Shown here piece after piece: positions 33,846 through 45,830 of a stretch of DNA of 64,000 nucleotides (within the stretch, counting starts at the first letter, position 1; each line of letters starts with the position of its first letter). The position numbers and the translations under genes were made by a program. The notes beneath the pieces are model-generated. The model was not told where the DNA came from and ran no database searches. It saw nothing but the letters and a program-made list of their open reading frames with translations. This stretch comes from Allolobophora icterica (taxonomy: Eukaryota > Annelida > Clitellata > Crassiclitellata > Lumbricidae), in NCBI GenBank assembly GCA_963556255.1, contig OY744610.1:12391977-12455976 (forward strand), given 5' to 3'.

Positions 33846-34715
33846 ATTGTCGGCGAGTTTGTTCCATTAGGCGCAGATCTAAAACTAAGCTCAGGGCACC
33901 ATCTTTTCACGAGCGCTGCGTCGTGTCAGAAAGGTTGTACAGAGATGCCAAGTGAAGAGCGAAGTTCAAGATATGTGATGCACAAATGCATATACATTTT
34001 CCTAATTATTATAATATTTCATAATTTTTTTCGATGAAGTAAATGAAAATACACGATCGTTGATATGAAAACGGTACAGAAGTAATATATTCTGCATCAC
34101 ATCCTTCAGTTGCAAATCTACCAAAGTGACAGACTGAATAATTACATTTAACACTTAGGCACATAGGCCTAATACGTTCTTATGAGTGACACGAGTAGTG
34201 TAGGGTGAAACCAGTGCAGCATTGGAGGTCATTTAGTCATTCTCTCGTTTCATGAGATAATGGTTTTCACCTCATCAATTCTTAGCTGAATTTTCCTTTG
34301 CTCCCTGTAACGAAAACACAAGGTACATGTACTTATAAAACTAGGTCAGTCATTGATACGTAAATCAGCGTAAGATTTGAAGTCTCCTTGTGGCGTTAAG
34401 CCATTTAATACTACCAGATTCAAATTAAATCGAGTCAGTTATTTGGCGCCAGTCAGTAACTCAATGCCAAAAACACAATCTATTACAGATACGTACAACC
34501 AATTAGGGTTAATAAGCTAACATGACAGACTGAGTTACCCAATGCCTGACCTTGTAAGAGTTAGAATTTGAGCTGTTTTGCGTGGGGTTTGCAGTGGCTC
34601 TTAGCAGATCTGGATGGTATCCAAAGTTACGGAAGGCTAGAATTGCCAAAGACCTGAATACGACTAACGACTGTCTGTTTGGATGTTAACTTCGGTTCAA
34701 TGAGTTAAACTGAAG
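33581..34715. other. Spacer with (TTG)n microsatellite
   Basis: A GTTGTTGTTGTT run lies at 33808-33850. The TTTTCACGAGCGCTGCGTCGTGTCAG phrase at 33905-33930 is a repeat shared with 17.87 and 53.67 kb. No gene recognised. Confidence 0.5.
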
Positions 34716-35195
34716 AAAACACGAAATTTGACAGACGCACAGGAGCAGCAGAGATAACAAGACAGATGGACAGACACGCGAGCTGCGTGCATGAACGCGA
34801 GACCCGATTCCGCCAAGGCGGCGGGGAAATAATTATGATTGTGATCTCAGACAATGCATTAGAACGAAAAGCCCATTTATATCTAGCATTAAACTGCTTT
34901 AATTAAAGGAACACCTGCTTAGAAAGATTGAAATCACTGTGATATCACTGTGCATATGTTTAATGGTCGGAAATTGAATTTCAATTAAGATCCACACGGA
35001 CTATGTAGGTACAACAATGACACACACACGCTTTTTAACACGTCTCTGTCAAGACTCGCCATTAGAAGGATCCCGAGGCTGAAGGGTCTTTCATCTAAAA
35101 CTCAAAGTCGACGACTAATATTCAACGACAGGATTTATTTCACGACTTTCTAAATTGCCTTTGAATCCTTACCCACTGCAAAAGAAGCTAAGGCT
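34716..35195. repeat. Duplicated segment, pairs with 42.11-42.58 kb
   Basis: Colinear with 42110-42580: GACAGACG.ACAGGA.CAGCA, GCGTGCATGAACG, GAGAAAGAT/TAGAAAGAT, CATTAGAAGGATC, TCTTTCATCTAAAACT and CGACTTTCTAA. Identity drops between blocks, so this is an older duplication or a repeat family. Confidence 0.7.
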
Positions 35196-36168
35196 TAGAA
35201 GGCACCATTGGACATTTATTATATTCTTCTAGACCTAACAGGTAGGACAAGTTAGCGAATGATCGAAGAGCATTTCACAAAAACTGGAATTAGGCTAGCC
35301 ATTGAAAGACTTCTGAGCTTAGCATAAATTCGGATGATCAAACGCTCACTATTTCCTAGCAAGCAAACTATAAGCATCAAAAGTCTAAAACATGGCTTTT
35401 CTCCCAAACAAGATATAAATATTATTTTAATAATCAGTCGTTGAATCATAAAAATCCTGCGATGAATTAATCGCTAAAGTTTGTGATGTAAAACTGTCTT
35501 TCTTCTTCTCTTCCTCCTTCTCCTCTTCCTCCTTCTCCTCTTCCTCCTCCTCTTCGGTATCTCTACGCTTAGACGGCTCAAAATTGTTTTTCCGATGTCA
35601 CACGAATTTCAGTTTCTTTGAATTGATAATTAAATACTAATAATAATATTCGTTTATTAAATTCAGACTGACAAGTACTCAGTAAGATTACATGACATCG
35701 TAGCAACAGGCGTTGAATTTAAATGTATGGCAGCCTTCAAGGCGCCAATCTGTCTTATTGCTCATTTTATGCAGTATTTTATTTAGAAATTATAGCAATG
35801 TGTCGCAAATATTAAGAGATTCTGATATCTCCTGTTATGCTGCAGATGTTACTGACGTCACGTATAAATATAGATGCAGCGAGAAACATAAATCTTGCCA
35901 AATCAGAATTTTTTAGATGATCAGGCGGGGGACGTCACAGATAGGAGTTTTCAATTATATAAAATCACGGAAAATTGCTGATTTTTTAAAGTTCAAATTT
36001 AAATAAAAATTATGACGCACAACGTCATCGTTACGCTGTACAATATACTAAGCAGTGCTTTAAAACAATTGTTGTTCATGTCTCTTGCAGTCACCGCGCA
36101 GCAGATGACAAGGTTTGTGCATTTGCATTTTGCTTTAAAGGGAACTTTGCAGTAGACAAACACAAATC
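35196..36168. other. 5' flank of the Ig gene
   Basis: A CTTCCTCCTTCTCCT polypyrimidine stretch lies at 35502-35560. No other gene recognised. The promoter of the Ig gene is expected at the right end but no TATA box or other motif is clear. Confidence 0.4.
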
Positions 36169-38490
36169 ATGGGAAATGTTCAGCTGCAGTTTCTTCTGTT
36201 CTTTGCCTGCGTTCTCTTTCTACCAACAACGGAAGGTAAGTCATCCACGTTATAATTAATATCCCCAAAATGCCTAAGTTTTTTACTAACTGAAGAAATC
36301 GTGCAATATCTTTTTATTCACTTACAATCCCCAACATTTAGTCGCTCAATAGTTCTCAGGTCTCACTGAACCGGATTCGTCCTTCTTACAATCTATGACT
36401 ATCGCTGTCTGTCAGTTCAACAAGCAGTGGATCGTAGACTGTCAGGGTAGTTCAGTCTGCAGTTAAACGAGGCATTGCCTGAAACAACTTTATTAGAAAG
36501 AGATCAATGGAAGTCATCGTAAATTTATTAAATGCCTTCTGCAATGTACGGCCTCTGATTTTACGACTGCGTATTCGAGCTTGGTGTGTCTTTATGATTC
36601 TGTACTTTTCAGCGAAAATTCAGTACGAAAATACATCATATAATATCCAGACATCTGTGTTTCAGGTACATATGAGCAATGTCTAAAGTCCCTGAGAAAC
36701 ACTGTTGTTTACGAGGGAACACAGAATACGATGATGACCTGTGCAGCTGGAACTAATGGTACGGCGTGGTCTGTCAGGCCATCCTCAGATACGATCACAG
36801 CGTATCAAATCACTAATTTTAATGGCGTTGTTAATGCAACTTTAAACGGACTCTACAAAGTTGACAAAAAAGGTTTAATCGTAGTCAACGCTACTGCAAA
36901 TTAAACCGAAAGATCGATATCTACTGCTGGAGGATACATAGTTGAATTTGCAAACAGCAATAAGAAGATCGCTGCAAAATTAATTGTCATTCGTAAGTAA
37001 ATTAATTTTTAAATTTCATGGTGCATAAAATTACAATAAGATTCAAGTAAAAAAGGAAGTACCTTTTATGTGGTACCTGATAAGCCCATACGCAATACAT
37101 TCTAAACAACGATCATATTACATCCCATGGATATAGACTAAAACGGGAGAATAGTTTATGGACATACAATATCACACATGCACTGCTAAATATAGGCCTC
37201 AACATAGAATCATCGATTACCAATGCTACTATTGAGAAGTTTGGATTTAACAATAGGTAGCATGAAATGGTGTCGATCTTCCCTTGCAAAATGAGTACTT
37301 TACGTGTTTTCTACACGTGAATAATTTGAACAATACCTCTGATACGACGCAGTACCCGTGAAACAGCTCCACTGTAGAGAAGCGATTTAGAAATTTGCAG
37401 TTTACGATTATGATTACTACTATGAACATCACACCGAAGGTGAAATATTATTCATTGTTAATATTATTAATAGCCGCTTACTAAAAATCAAAAGCGACAT
37501 AGAACACAGAGCCAGATTAAATTTAGTTAAAATACAATGTCCAATCAGAAAGACTGAAAATGGGAACTCCTTCGTCAAAGACAACTCAAGTAACTTTTCA
37601 ACTCTTCTTAACTTGCGCCATTTTATCCAGGTTTCAACGCCATTTTCAATTTCGCCAAGCTGAACAGATCCACCGGCTGAGATGAGCAGATTCAGTGAAC
37701 AGAGTAAGCAGATAAATCGAAGGGACTGACATTTATAAAGCGCCACTGCCAAGAAAAAGCTCATCCGTGGCGCTCCCGACCCAAACCACTGAACGTACTG
37801 TTGAAAAATATAGACTTAAGGCGCTGGCTCAACTGTGGAAGGGACAAACTGAGGAGCTCTAGCCGCAGCTCTCGAGAAAGGAAAGCTACTTGATTGAGCT
37901 GTAGCAGTGTGTATGCGGGGGACAGACAGAAGTCCATGAGCAGCCGACGGAAAGTTGCCACGACTTGGGACCGAGGAGACTGAAATGCAGAAGTCCCTAA
38001 GGTAAGATGGAACGGAACCAACAAAACAATTAGTCAGCAGATAGACCTATTGCATTCATTCTGAGTGGAAAGTTAGAAGAGAGAAAAACAAATCAGAGAT
38101 CTTCAAAATCTAAACGGCAATCCCTAGGTCTACAATTAAACCGAGCATTAAATTCAGTGATATTTTGTCTTCTAGGTTCTGGTCCAATCTGTTCCTCCAT
38201 TCAGTCAACTTCCTCTAAAGTCAGTATATCATGCACGGTGATTTATGCAGATCATTCAGCCGCTCCTATCAATGCAGTTATGGAATGGACAGTGAATGGA
38301 CAATTCTATGCGAAAGATCAACCCATAAGAACCTGGATTTATCCGAATGTGTGGAATTCTACATCGACCATCACCGTTTCTGATAGCAATTCTTCGACCC
38401 ACGACTGCGCTGTTACGTTTGCTGCTTCAGTATTTTACACTCCTCTATATCTTGTAAACAATTCACCTGATTTCAGTGCTACATGCAGAG
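36169..38490 (+). CDS. Secreted or membrane protein with two Ig-like domains (partial, in-frame stop)
   Basis: Exon 1 (36169-36235) encodes a signal peptide of about 22 residues, hydrophobic core QFLLFFACVLFLP, followed by a GTAAGT donor. Exon 2 (36666-36992) encodes an N-terminal V-like Ig domain: CLKSLRNTVVYEGTQ, MMTCAAGTNGTAWSVRP, GLYKVDKKGLIVVNAT, IAAKLIVI. Exon 3 (38176-38490) encodes a clearer Ig domain with VSISCTVIY, VMEWTVNG and THDCAVTF. All junctions are phase 1, the usual pattern for Ig-superfamily exons. Several N-x-S/T sites suggest glycosylation. Exon 2 has a TAA at 36902-36904, so this copy is a pseudogene, carries a null allele, or has a base error. Exons after 38490 (more Ig domains or membrane segment) were not found. 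Family role unknown; adhesion or recognition is possible. Confidence 0.7.
37741..38075 (-). mobile_element. L2-tailed interspersed repeat, in the Ig gene intron
   Basis: On plus it begins TTTATAAAGCGCCACTGCC and contains GTGGCGCTCCCGACCCA, CTAAGGTAAGATGGA and ACAAAACAATTAGTCAGCAG, matching in order the repeat at 41745-42095 and, at the tail, those at 3.2, 32.7 and 40.8 kb. Orientation is minus. Confidence 0.65.
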
Positions 38491-39415
38491 GTCAGCGTCC
38501 TAAAATTTTTGTAGAAAAGTGTCAATTAGGGATTATTGTCAGAAAGTAGTAAATGAGTTTTGTCCGGATGATCATGAATCTTTAGGAACTTATCTCTTGG
38601 TAGCTGATCAGGAAGGAATGCAGTCACATCTTGTCCATCACAATTTTTGAATATGATGATTGGTCCAAAAAGCCTCATTAAAGCAGTTATGTATAAAATT
38701 CCTTTAAAAGATTTACAGCGAAAGCGAAATAGCATAATCCATACACCATAAATTTCTTTAAAGAATCTCATAGATAACGAGATTCTATCCTTTCCACAAG
38801 TCTAGTAAGCTTTTCGAAAGAGACTCTAATGCTGACGGTCTCTGTTTTGAGAAGATAAGTCGTTAGGCAGACAGCCTATGTTCTGATGAATGTTTGATGT
38901 TCTCGAATAGTTTTGCAAGACCTTTTATTGTTCAAAGTCGAGTTTTTCTATATTACATTTCGAAATCACAACAAAGATAACATTTCTACGTAACGGTGGC
39001 GATTCGGTTGCTTGAGTCACAGACAATAATTAATATGATGTAATCTTTACCACCATTTATTTCAGTACGTTTAATAATGAATGATCAATTTTTGTGGCAT
39101 TGCGTTTCAGGTGGGAACATGTCGAATCTACCGTTGTAACAGAACGTGTCAGAATACATTCATCTCTAGTGATTCACATGACTCATCTAGCTGTGTACTA
39201 AAACTTCTTTAAAACGATGTAATGCATTTCTGTTAATGATTATGATCGCACAAAAATAATGTAGTGACATAATGGTGCATTTGATGTCGAGATACGGTTG
39301 GATGATGATACAGTGCGTCATAAGCAACACCGGTTTCACTTGGCAGAGGGCTTACTGAACAAAATGAGCGCCTCACCTACGTTCTTCGTGGGATATTGGA
39401 GCTTTCAATTACTTA
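38491..39415. other. Spacer downstream of the last recognised Ig exon
   Basis: No exon with Ig, transmembrane or cytoplasmic features was found. A good splice acceptor or membrane helix was not seen. Confidence 0.35.
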
Positions 39416-39417
39416 GA

Positions 39418-39712
39418 AAAAAAAGAAGAGCAGTCCCTTAAACTAGACTGAGATACAGTCATGGGTTTGAGTGTTAACGACTTCATTTTCTTAGCCTTAG
39501 CATATGAAGGCGGATGGCCACTGTTGTCCGTCTCATCTCCTCACCGACGTTGCGTTGGGTCGGTGTACTCATCATACATGTAGCTGAGTTGGCTAGGAGG
39601 TGCAGATGTAGCAGAAATGTCGAACCGAAGTTATGCCCGGGCGAAAATTTGAACTCCGACCTCTCGATGGACAGTTCAGTACGTTAACCACTACACTATC
39701 AAGCATCCCATG
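39418..39712 (-). mobile_element. tRNA-derived SINE, copy 2
   Basis: Minus strand. Its 5' end reads TAGTGTAGTGGTTAACG (A-box-like) and GGTCGGAGTTCAAATTT (B-box-like). Shares AGCAGTCCCTTAA, CGACTTCATTTTCTTA, GCATATGAAGGCGG and AGCAGAAAT with copy 3. Confidence 0.85.
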
Positions 39713-40740
39713 AAACCACAGACAACATATATTTCATGATGCATCAAACAAACGTAGATAACACATTCACTTGAGGCTTCTACAGCGTCTTTTTCAACCT
39801 GGATTTATCAATGGTTTGTGATTTTTGGTTACGATTTCATTCGAAGCGACCATCGCCTGATATCTTGGACATTACAATTACTACGCTATAGAAGTCGTTA
39901 GATTAGATTAACCGTAATCATAGAATGATGAGTCGATTGAGGATTTAATTGAAACCGAGATAAAACATCATAATCCGTGGGAGAAGTCAGGTTGAAGAAC
40001 AAAGTGATTGAACGAAGGATTGACGATTGAGTTTTACCAACCATCTTCTCTTCCAGTTGTAAAACATTCTTCACGATACAGTTGACTATCTCGTCACAGG
40101 CCTTCCTCATTGTATTCTCCCTGGCATCTTACCCCAGTTTAGTGGAGAAAATGGACTTCTGAAGAGCTCACACTTGAATTTCAAATATGACAGGAATATG
40201 CTCAAACAGAGAAGACATGTGACTGCTGGTTAACTATACTTTACTACTTGACTACAAGAAACTGTTAAAGGTCATGTTCAAAGTTGGTAAGAATTGTAAA
40301 TATTGATAAAACAGTGCTCAAGGAGTTCATCTTGCCCTGTTCCACCAGGTCCCTACTCGCAGTTGCAGAAGGTAGGACTAAAGTATGTCGTTCTCGAGTT
40401 TAAGCTGATGTTACATCCTGATATATTTATATAGGCCTATTCATGATGGTAAACCAAAGCCTGGGATGCATTGTCTATTTCTAAGGACGTGTATTGTGGT
40501 TAGTTGAGGTCGACAGGCCGTTGCTGAAAATACCTAGACCTCCTTGTCACTAGTTTCTTGACCTCGGCCATTGCAATTAATCTTACAGGGTGAACAAATA
40601 AGAACGCAACCTTTCGCCGTTGATACGGATGCTGTCTATCCAAAGAACGAGGTTCGAGGTCTCGGTTATTTCTTTACGGAACCCTGTAAATGACGCTACA
40701 TATCAGGTCAGTCTCAGGATGAGCGGGCGCCTGAAGTATT
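39713..40740. other. Spacer
   Basis: No gene recognised; the minus-strand 70-residue frame at 39898-40110 has no family features. Confidence 0.35.
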
Positions 40741-40741
40741 G

Positions 40742-41165
40742 TATTGTATCTAAACATTTATAAAGCGCCTCTCACAGTATTCGCTAATCAGAGGCGCTCC
40801 CAGTGCGAAAGACCCAGTGAATAGAAAGTGGTTTTAAGACAGCGGAACGAGGCATTTGGGTCACCAGCTAATAAAGAGGCACGTGTCAGTGGAGGGAGCT
40901 GAATCCATAGAGCAGGACCAATGCAAGAAAAGGCTCGAGTTTGGCCATAGTGGTCCTGGCTCGTGGTACAAGAAGATCATGGCGATTAAGCGATCGCAAT
41001 GGACGGAGGGAAGTAGCTGAAATTGCAGACGAACAAGGTCACAGAGGTACTTGGGTGCAAAGCCTATATAGACCGAAGGACTAAAGTGAGAACCTTAAGC
41101 TGAATCCGAGCAGTAAGGGGAAGCCAATGAAGATGATCGAACATGAAAGAGGAAATGTCAGAAAT
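40742..41165 (-). mobile_element. L2-tailed interspersed repeat with (AATAC)n tail
   Basis: On minus, GGGAGCGCCTCTGATTAG runs through GAGAGGCGCTTTATAAATG to a short ATACAATACAATAC tail. The body (ACAAGGTCACAGAGGTACTT and GCAGTAAGGGGAAGCCAATG on plus) resembles SINE-like copies at 37.74 and 41.75 kb in layout. Confidence 0.65.
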
Positions 41166-41276
41166 ATGTCAGAAGGTCTCTGCTTTCTTGTGTACAAAAT
41201 TTAATGTCAGAACAACTGCACAGACAGCATGATACCTCTATCGAACGAACTTAATAGGTTGCGGTTTAGATCATCA

Positions 41277-41555
41277 TAGAAGAGGAAGAGCAGTCCCTTA
41301 AGCTAAGCTGGGAGTGAAGTCTCAACGACTTCATTTTCTTAACCTCGGCATATGAAGGCGGTGGCTAGTCCTCTTGCTTGCCTCTGATCTTCTGACAGAC
41401 AGTATACGGTCAGCATACTCAGTACATCTGAGTTATTTAGGGAGAGAAGGTGGAGCAGAAATCCTCAAACAAATTTCTGTGCCAGATGAATTTGAACCTC
41501 CGACCTCTCGGTTGAGAGTCCAGCACGCTGACCACTAGACCATCGCGTACCAAGA
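41277..41555 (-). mobile_element. tRNA-derived SINE, copy 3 (best tRNA-like head)
   Basis: Read on minus, the head is ACGCGATGGTCTAGTGGTCA (A-box TGGTCTAGTGG) followed by GTCGGAGGTTCAAATTC (B-box), with a hairpin CTCTCAACCGAGAG where an anticodon arm would be. The 3' end on plus is AGAAGAGGAAGAGCAGTCCC. Aligns with copies at 13.97 and 39.42 kb. Confidence 0.88.
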
Positions 41556-41744
41556 CCACCGATTATATCGCGCCAGCAACTATGACTAAAATAGGAGATA
41601 AAATATTTTAGATCGCTGACCTGCGTACCTGGAACAGTCTTCCTGCATCTATTCCGAAGGCCAATTATAGTCTTCGTGTTGAAAAAAAGAAAATCAATTT
41701 ACAATGTAGGTCTAACTCTTACAATTAACGCTTTTTTACAATTA

Positions 41745-42095
41745 ACATTTTAAGAGCGACTCATCCAAGGCGCTATCGAACAAACGACGGAAATCCAGGA
41801 TCTTAATAAATGATTTTCAAGCGCTAACAGTAGAAGCAAAGGAAGACCACGAAGCTCATGTCATAAGAGCCTAGGTAACCTATTCCAGAAAATTGGTCCG
41901 ACCAAAGTGAAGCTTCTGTGCTGCACTGTGGATGGGGAACAACCAGTCATTCTATGCAGCAAAGGGATCAAATCTACGGCCAGGAATGGATGAGACTGAG
42001 ATAAACAACTTCCTAAGATAAGATGGAGCAGAGTCCACAAGGCAATTACGGGTAAGCATTAAGGTCTTAAAGTCAAACCAATGCAAACATCCTTC
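41745..42095 (-). mobile_element. L2-tailed interspersed repeat
   Basis: Contains CATCCAAGGCGCTATCGAAC, GGAAGACCACGAAGC, AGACTGAGATAAACAACTTCC and CTAAGATAAGATGGAGCAGA, colinear with the repeat at 37741-38075. Orientation minus. Confidence 0.6.
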
Positions 42096-42109
42096 AGTTT
42101 CTGCATCGG

Positions 42110-42870
42110 CAATCAGACGGGCAGAACTGAAATAAAAGACGATCACGGACAGACGAACAGGAACAGCAAACATACCGAGACAGATAGACAGACACACACA
42201 CACGCCGCGTGCATGAACGTTTTGTGGTCCCAAAACACCATTTCAGTCAAAAAGAATAATGCGTTATTAAATATTGAAAATATCATAAAAAAGAACTTCT
42301 GCTGAGAAAGATCGATTTAGCTGCGACTTAGGATCACTGTGGATGTATTTATTGAGCTGAAATTGATTCTACTGAGAAAGTGGGTTATGCTCCTGAAGAA
42401 CAATACAGGTAAAACACTGACGGTTCTATGCCTGTTATAACACGTATGAATCGCAGCCACCATTAGAAGGATCTCGAGGTTGGAGACTCTTTCATCTAAA
42501 ACTTAAGATCCAACAACAGGATACATTTCTCGACTTTCTAACTCACCTTTGAACCTTTACTCACTGAAAAGAATGGACGGCTAAGAATGAAGAAGGCGCC
42601 TTTTGGCATAGAATTCCACCCATTCGAGTACTAGTCGGCTCAAAATAAAGACGTCTTTAAACACTGGAAATAGCCTACTATAATTAGCAGCTTCCATCTA
42701 CCACACTACGCCCCAACTTCGAATGATCTCCCTCCGAAATTCCGAAAATTTTCAGATCATAAACCAATATTGTCGCTCACCCACCATCATCTGTCTTGAG
42801 CTCCTCTATCCGGAAGCCTTCCGTCTTTCCTCTCCAGACCAATATAGGCTAAACCTTCTTCAGAAATCAT
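42110..42870. repeat. Duplicated segments matching 34.7-35.2 kb and 31.2-31.5 kb
   Basis: 42110-42580 is colinear with 34716-35195; 42586-42870 is about 85% similar to 31240-31520. The two source-like segments lie apart and here they lie together, so this is a mosaic of repeat families. A CAGACACACACACACG run is at 42188-42204. Confidence 0.7.
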
Positions 42871-43922
42871 TCTCCATCCTGTAATGAGTATGTTCCTCTG
42901 AACACACAGATACACTTGTCTGATGTTTAATGACAATACAAGATAGGCGTGATTAGTGGTTAATTTAAGTGAAGTCATTAATTTTAATTAATTGACCAGC
43001 GCAATGACCAGCCGTAGGGCATGAATTTAAATAAGATTCGGGGATATTATCGAGAGTCGAGACTATTTTACCTTTCGGTGTCGAACGGTGATAGGCCAGA
43101 ATCAAACTGTAACGGTTTCTGCATCAGTCTTCTGCTGGATATGTAAATGAGGACTAATGGAGCGAGGCAGGCTTCAGTTGCAACGTCGCGTTCGAAGTTA
43201 CTGGATGTGCTGTCGAAAGTAGCGTCAGTAACTCTTGATCAGAAGGCGAAGTTGAATAGACTATGGTTTCGAACGGTGGCATTCTACGATCAGTTATCGA
43301 AGGAGTTGTGTGAACTCATGCGAAGAAGGTCTAGTTGGATAACTTGTCGAGCGAAAGAAGAGTTCGAACGGTGCGAGGCGAAGGAATTTGCCAAAAAGGT
43401 CATAGCGGTGAACGTTTCAGTAGAGCATAGCTAAAGTTCGTAAATTGCGACGAGGCGACACGAACTCTGAGGAGTGAATCCTAAACTGATAAACAAAGGG
43501 ACGTTGTTCGAATATTCATCGTTCAAACATCGAGGAATCGAAATATCTTCAAAAGAAGCCGAAACTCATCGACGCCTATGCCCATCATTTGATCCACGAA
43601 GATGGTCATCTGCGACCGTCTGTAAGTGCTGTGAAAGAACGATTGAATCTCTACGATCTACCATTCAAGGAAAACCATCCAAATGGGGAAGTTATCTTAG
43701 GTAGGCCTATAGTATGAAACATACAATAATAGTGCTGGTCATCAACGTTCCCTCTAATTTTTCCTGCGTGCGCGGAACTGGCGGGTGTTTGAGCAGCCTC
43801 ATTTCCACGTGAACAATACATTTTCGGAAACACTTGTGGTTGTAATAACTACTGATTACATAGTAGGCCTACATACACGTTTGTAATAATGTCTTTTGAT
43901 TAAAGAGATGTATGGCTTACTG
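42871..43922. other. Possible broken gene or unrecognised repeat
   Basis: 43147-43430 and 43474-43704 hold open plus-strand frames. In one frame about 43499-43699 encodes IEESKYLQKKPKLIDAYAHH then HEDGHLRPSVSAVKERLNLY and ends near a GTAGGC, which looks protein-like but matches nothing I recognise. No confident gene call. Confidence 0.25.
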
Positions 43923-43933
43923 TAAGCCGCTTA

Positions 43934-44287
43934 TTACAAATAAAATGGATACAGAAAATAACTAATGTAGAAGTGCGAAGAAGACTTAACAGCAGATCAG
44001 ATATGGTAGAAACTATAATGAAAAGGAAACTGAAACTATTCGGACATATATGTAGAAAGGGGCGATGACAGAAAGATAAAGAGTATAATGACAGGAATAA
44101 TGGTGGGATCCGGGAGAAAGGGAAGACCATGCAGGGAATGGCTGCAGGACATAGAGGAATGGTGTGGGATAAATATACAGGAACTGACACATCGGGCACA
44201 AGATAGGGAGTCTTGGAAGACAGTAATCAAATGCGCAGTGGACACCTACGGGCTATCAGCCCATGGATCATGAAGAAGAAGAAGAAG
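43934..44287 (+). mobile_element. RTE-like LINE, 5'-truncated 3' end with TSD
   Basis: Nearly identical to the last 340 bp of the nested LINE at 60.28-60.62 kb, from TTACAAATAAAATGGATACA to ATGAAGAAGAAGAAG. Flanked by the direct repeat AAGCCGCTTA (43924-43933 and 44288-44297), a 10-bp target duplication. The encoded end includes GRPCREWLQDIEEWCG. The (GAA)n tail is typical of elements ending in short tandem repeats. Confidence 0.92.
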
Positions 44288-44349
44288 AAGCCGCTTACAA
44301 ATTACGTATAGTTTTCATACTTTATCGCAATGAAAATATTATGCTACGA

Positions 44350-45165
44350 TTACGATTGAAAAATTAAATAAACTATTGACCTGCGTGTAGTTCTTATTTT
44401 AGCATAAAGATAATGCTGAACGTTAAGTTTCTGCCGACTATCCTTTTGCGATGACCATATTTGAAAAACTCTGTCGAGATTGACTTCCAATCCAGAACCT
44501 GGATAAGACTTTATCCTGATCAATGTCATCATCATGTCTAAGTGGTCAGTTTTCAGACGGTTCCGAGCGTTGGTCTTGGTGGCGTTCATTAGGCTACAAC
44601 CGCGCGTTCACAGTCTGCACTTGATGCCTGGAACGTTGCACACACATCCTGTAGACTAAATTGGTCATCGTTGAGTGCAAAATGGACTACGTCATCGAAA
44701 GTCTTCATTAACCCGGACTTGAATTTTTCAGAAATTTATGAATCTGACCCAGCAATACGTTATCGATCAAAATCTTTACCTCATTGATGTCAGCAATCTT
44801 CCGCTTTGAAAACTCTTCTTTTTTCTCGATCTTCAGTGCTTACAGTTAGTGGTCTGTGCATGCCTCCGGAGTTTTGGAATTTTAGTTTAGACACCGAATC
44901 CATATGAATTTTCTGAGTAAGGTGGCGCTTCAAATAATCCATTTTCCAATCGCCCCAGCGTTTCCCGGTACTGAAATCGCTGACAGCAAAGATCTTGTTG
45001 ACACAACTGACAAACGACATCATCATTGCTCTCACGATAAATGAAGACATCGCCCAGTTTCGTTCGTCTGTGTTCTGCTGACGTTGGAAGTTCTGTCTCT
45101 ACCAACTCACTAAGCCATTCGATCGGTTTTAAACTTAGAACAACATCTTTTCTTGACAAAACTGT
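44350..45165 (-). pseudogene. Decayed hAT-type transposase/ZNF862-like gene
   Basis: The N-terminal piece (45165-44790) has DVVCQLCQQD, then after a frame change FSTGKRWGDWKMDYLKRHL and TQKIHMDSV, a C-x2-C...H-x4-H finger of the type heading ZNF862/KIAA1586-like proteins. The C-terminal piece (about 44650-44395) reads SSADCER, shifts frame, then CSLMNATKTNARNRLKTDHL and VFQIWSSQKDSRQK, the hAT dimerisation end. Only about 150 bp separate the pieces, so most of the catalytic middle is deleted. Dead copy. Confidence 0.75.
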
Positions 45166-45354
45166 CTAATATAGTCTGGTTGGCATTACGTTTCAACATC
45201 GGTTACAAATTTTAGTCACAAAGAAATATTATGCTGTATCAAACCGGTAGTAACTTTCACAGTGGAATCCTACACGTCCGGATAATCTGATGGACACACA
45301 GGTCTAATTAAGTCATCATTGGTTGGAAGACTAGCTAGCCGGCGCAGCCGCATT

Positions 45355-45540
45355 GCGGCAAGGCAGCTCACCAGCATCAGGCTTATCAGCAAGATCTTTC
45401 CACTCAGTGGGGAAACCTTGGGCTACCAGCATCCCTATTAAATCTCAATAGGCTATCAGCAAGATCTTTTCACTCAGTGGAGAAAACCTTGGGCAATCAG
45501 CATCCCTCTCAATAGGCTGGCCCACCAAGCTGGTCTGCTG
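45355..45540. repeat. ~75-bp tandem duplication
   Basis: TATCAGCAAGATCTTT.CACTCAGTGG, AAACCTTGGGC, and ATCAGCATCCCT occur twice at 45386-45440 and 45460-45512. Confidence 0.85.
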
Positions 45541-45696
45541 GTTATGAGTTAACGCAGGACGTCCCAGTTAATGAGAGACACTGATACAGACAGAAACTAG
45601 ATGTGGAGGTGTGATCACCGATCTATTAATAGAAATCCGTGGTTGTGACCAAAGGTTGTGGCTGGCATGCTCCTCTGCCATTTTGAAAATGAGCTT

Positions 45697-45830
45697 TTAC
45701 ACGTCGATACACCGGAACCCATCACATTAAATATTTTTAAACGTTACAACAACATTGAGGACTACACGCCGATACACCGGAATCCATCACATAAAATATT
45801 TTTTAAACGTTGCAACATCATTGATGACTT
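45697..45830. repeat. ~70-bp tandem duplication
   Basis: ACACG.CGATACACCGGAA, CCATCACAT.AAATATTTTT and AAACGTT.CAAC..CATTGA occur twice. Confidence 0.85.

Noticed and set aside
44036..44245. Serine/proline-rich minus-strand frames at 43.9-44.25 and 60.27-60.58 kb
   Set aside because: Complement of the RTE 3' end; identical in both places for that reason.
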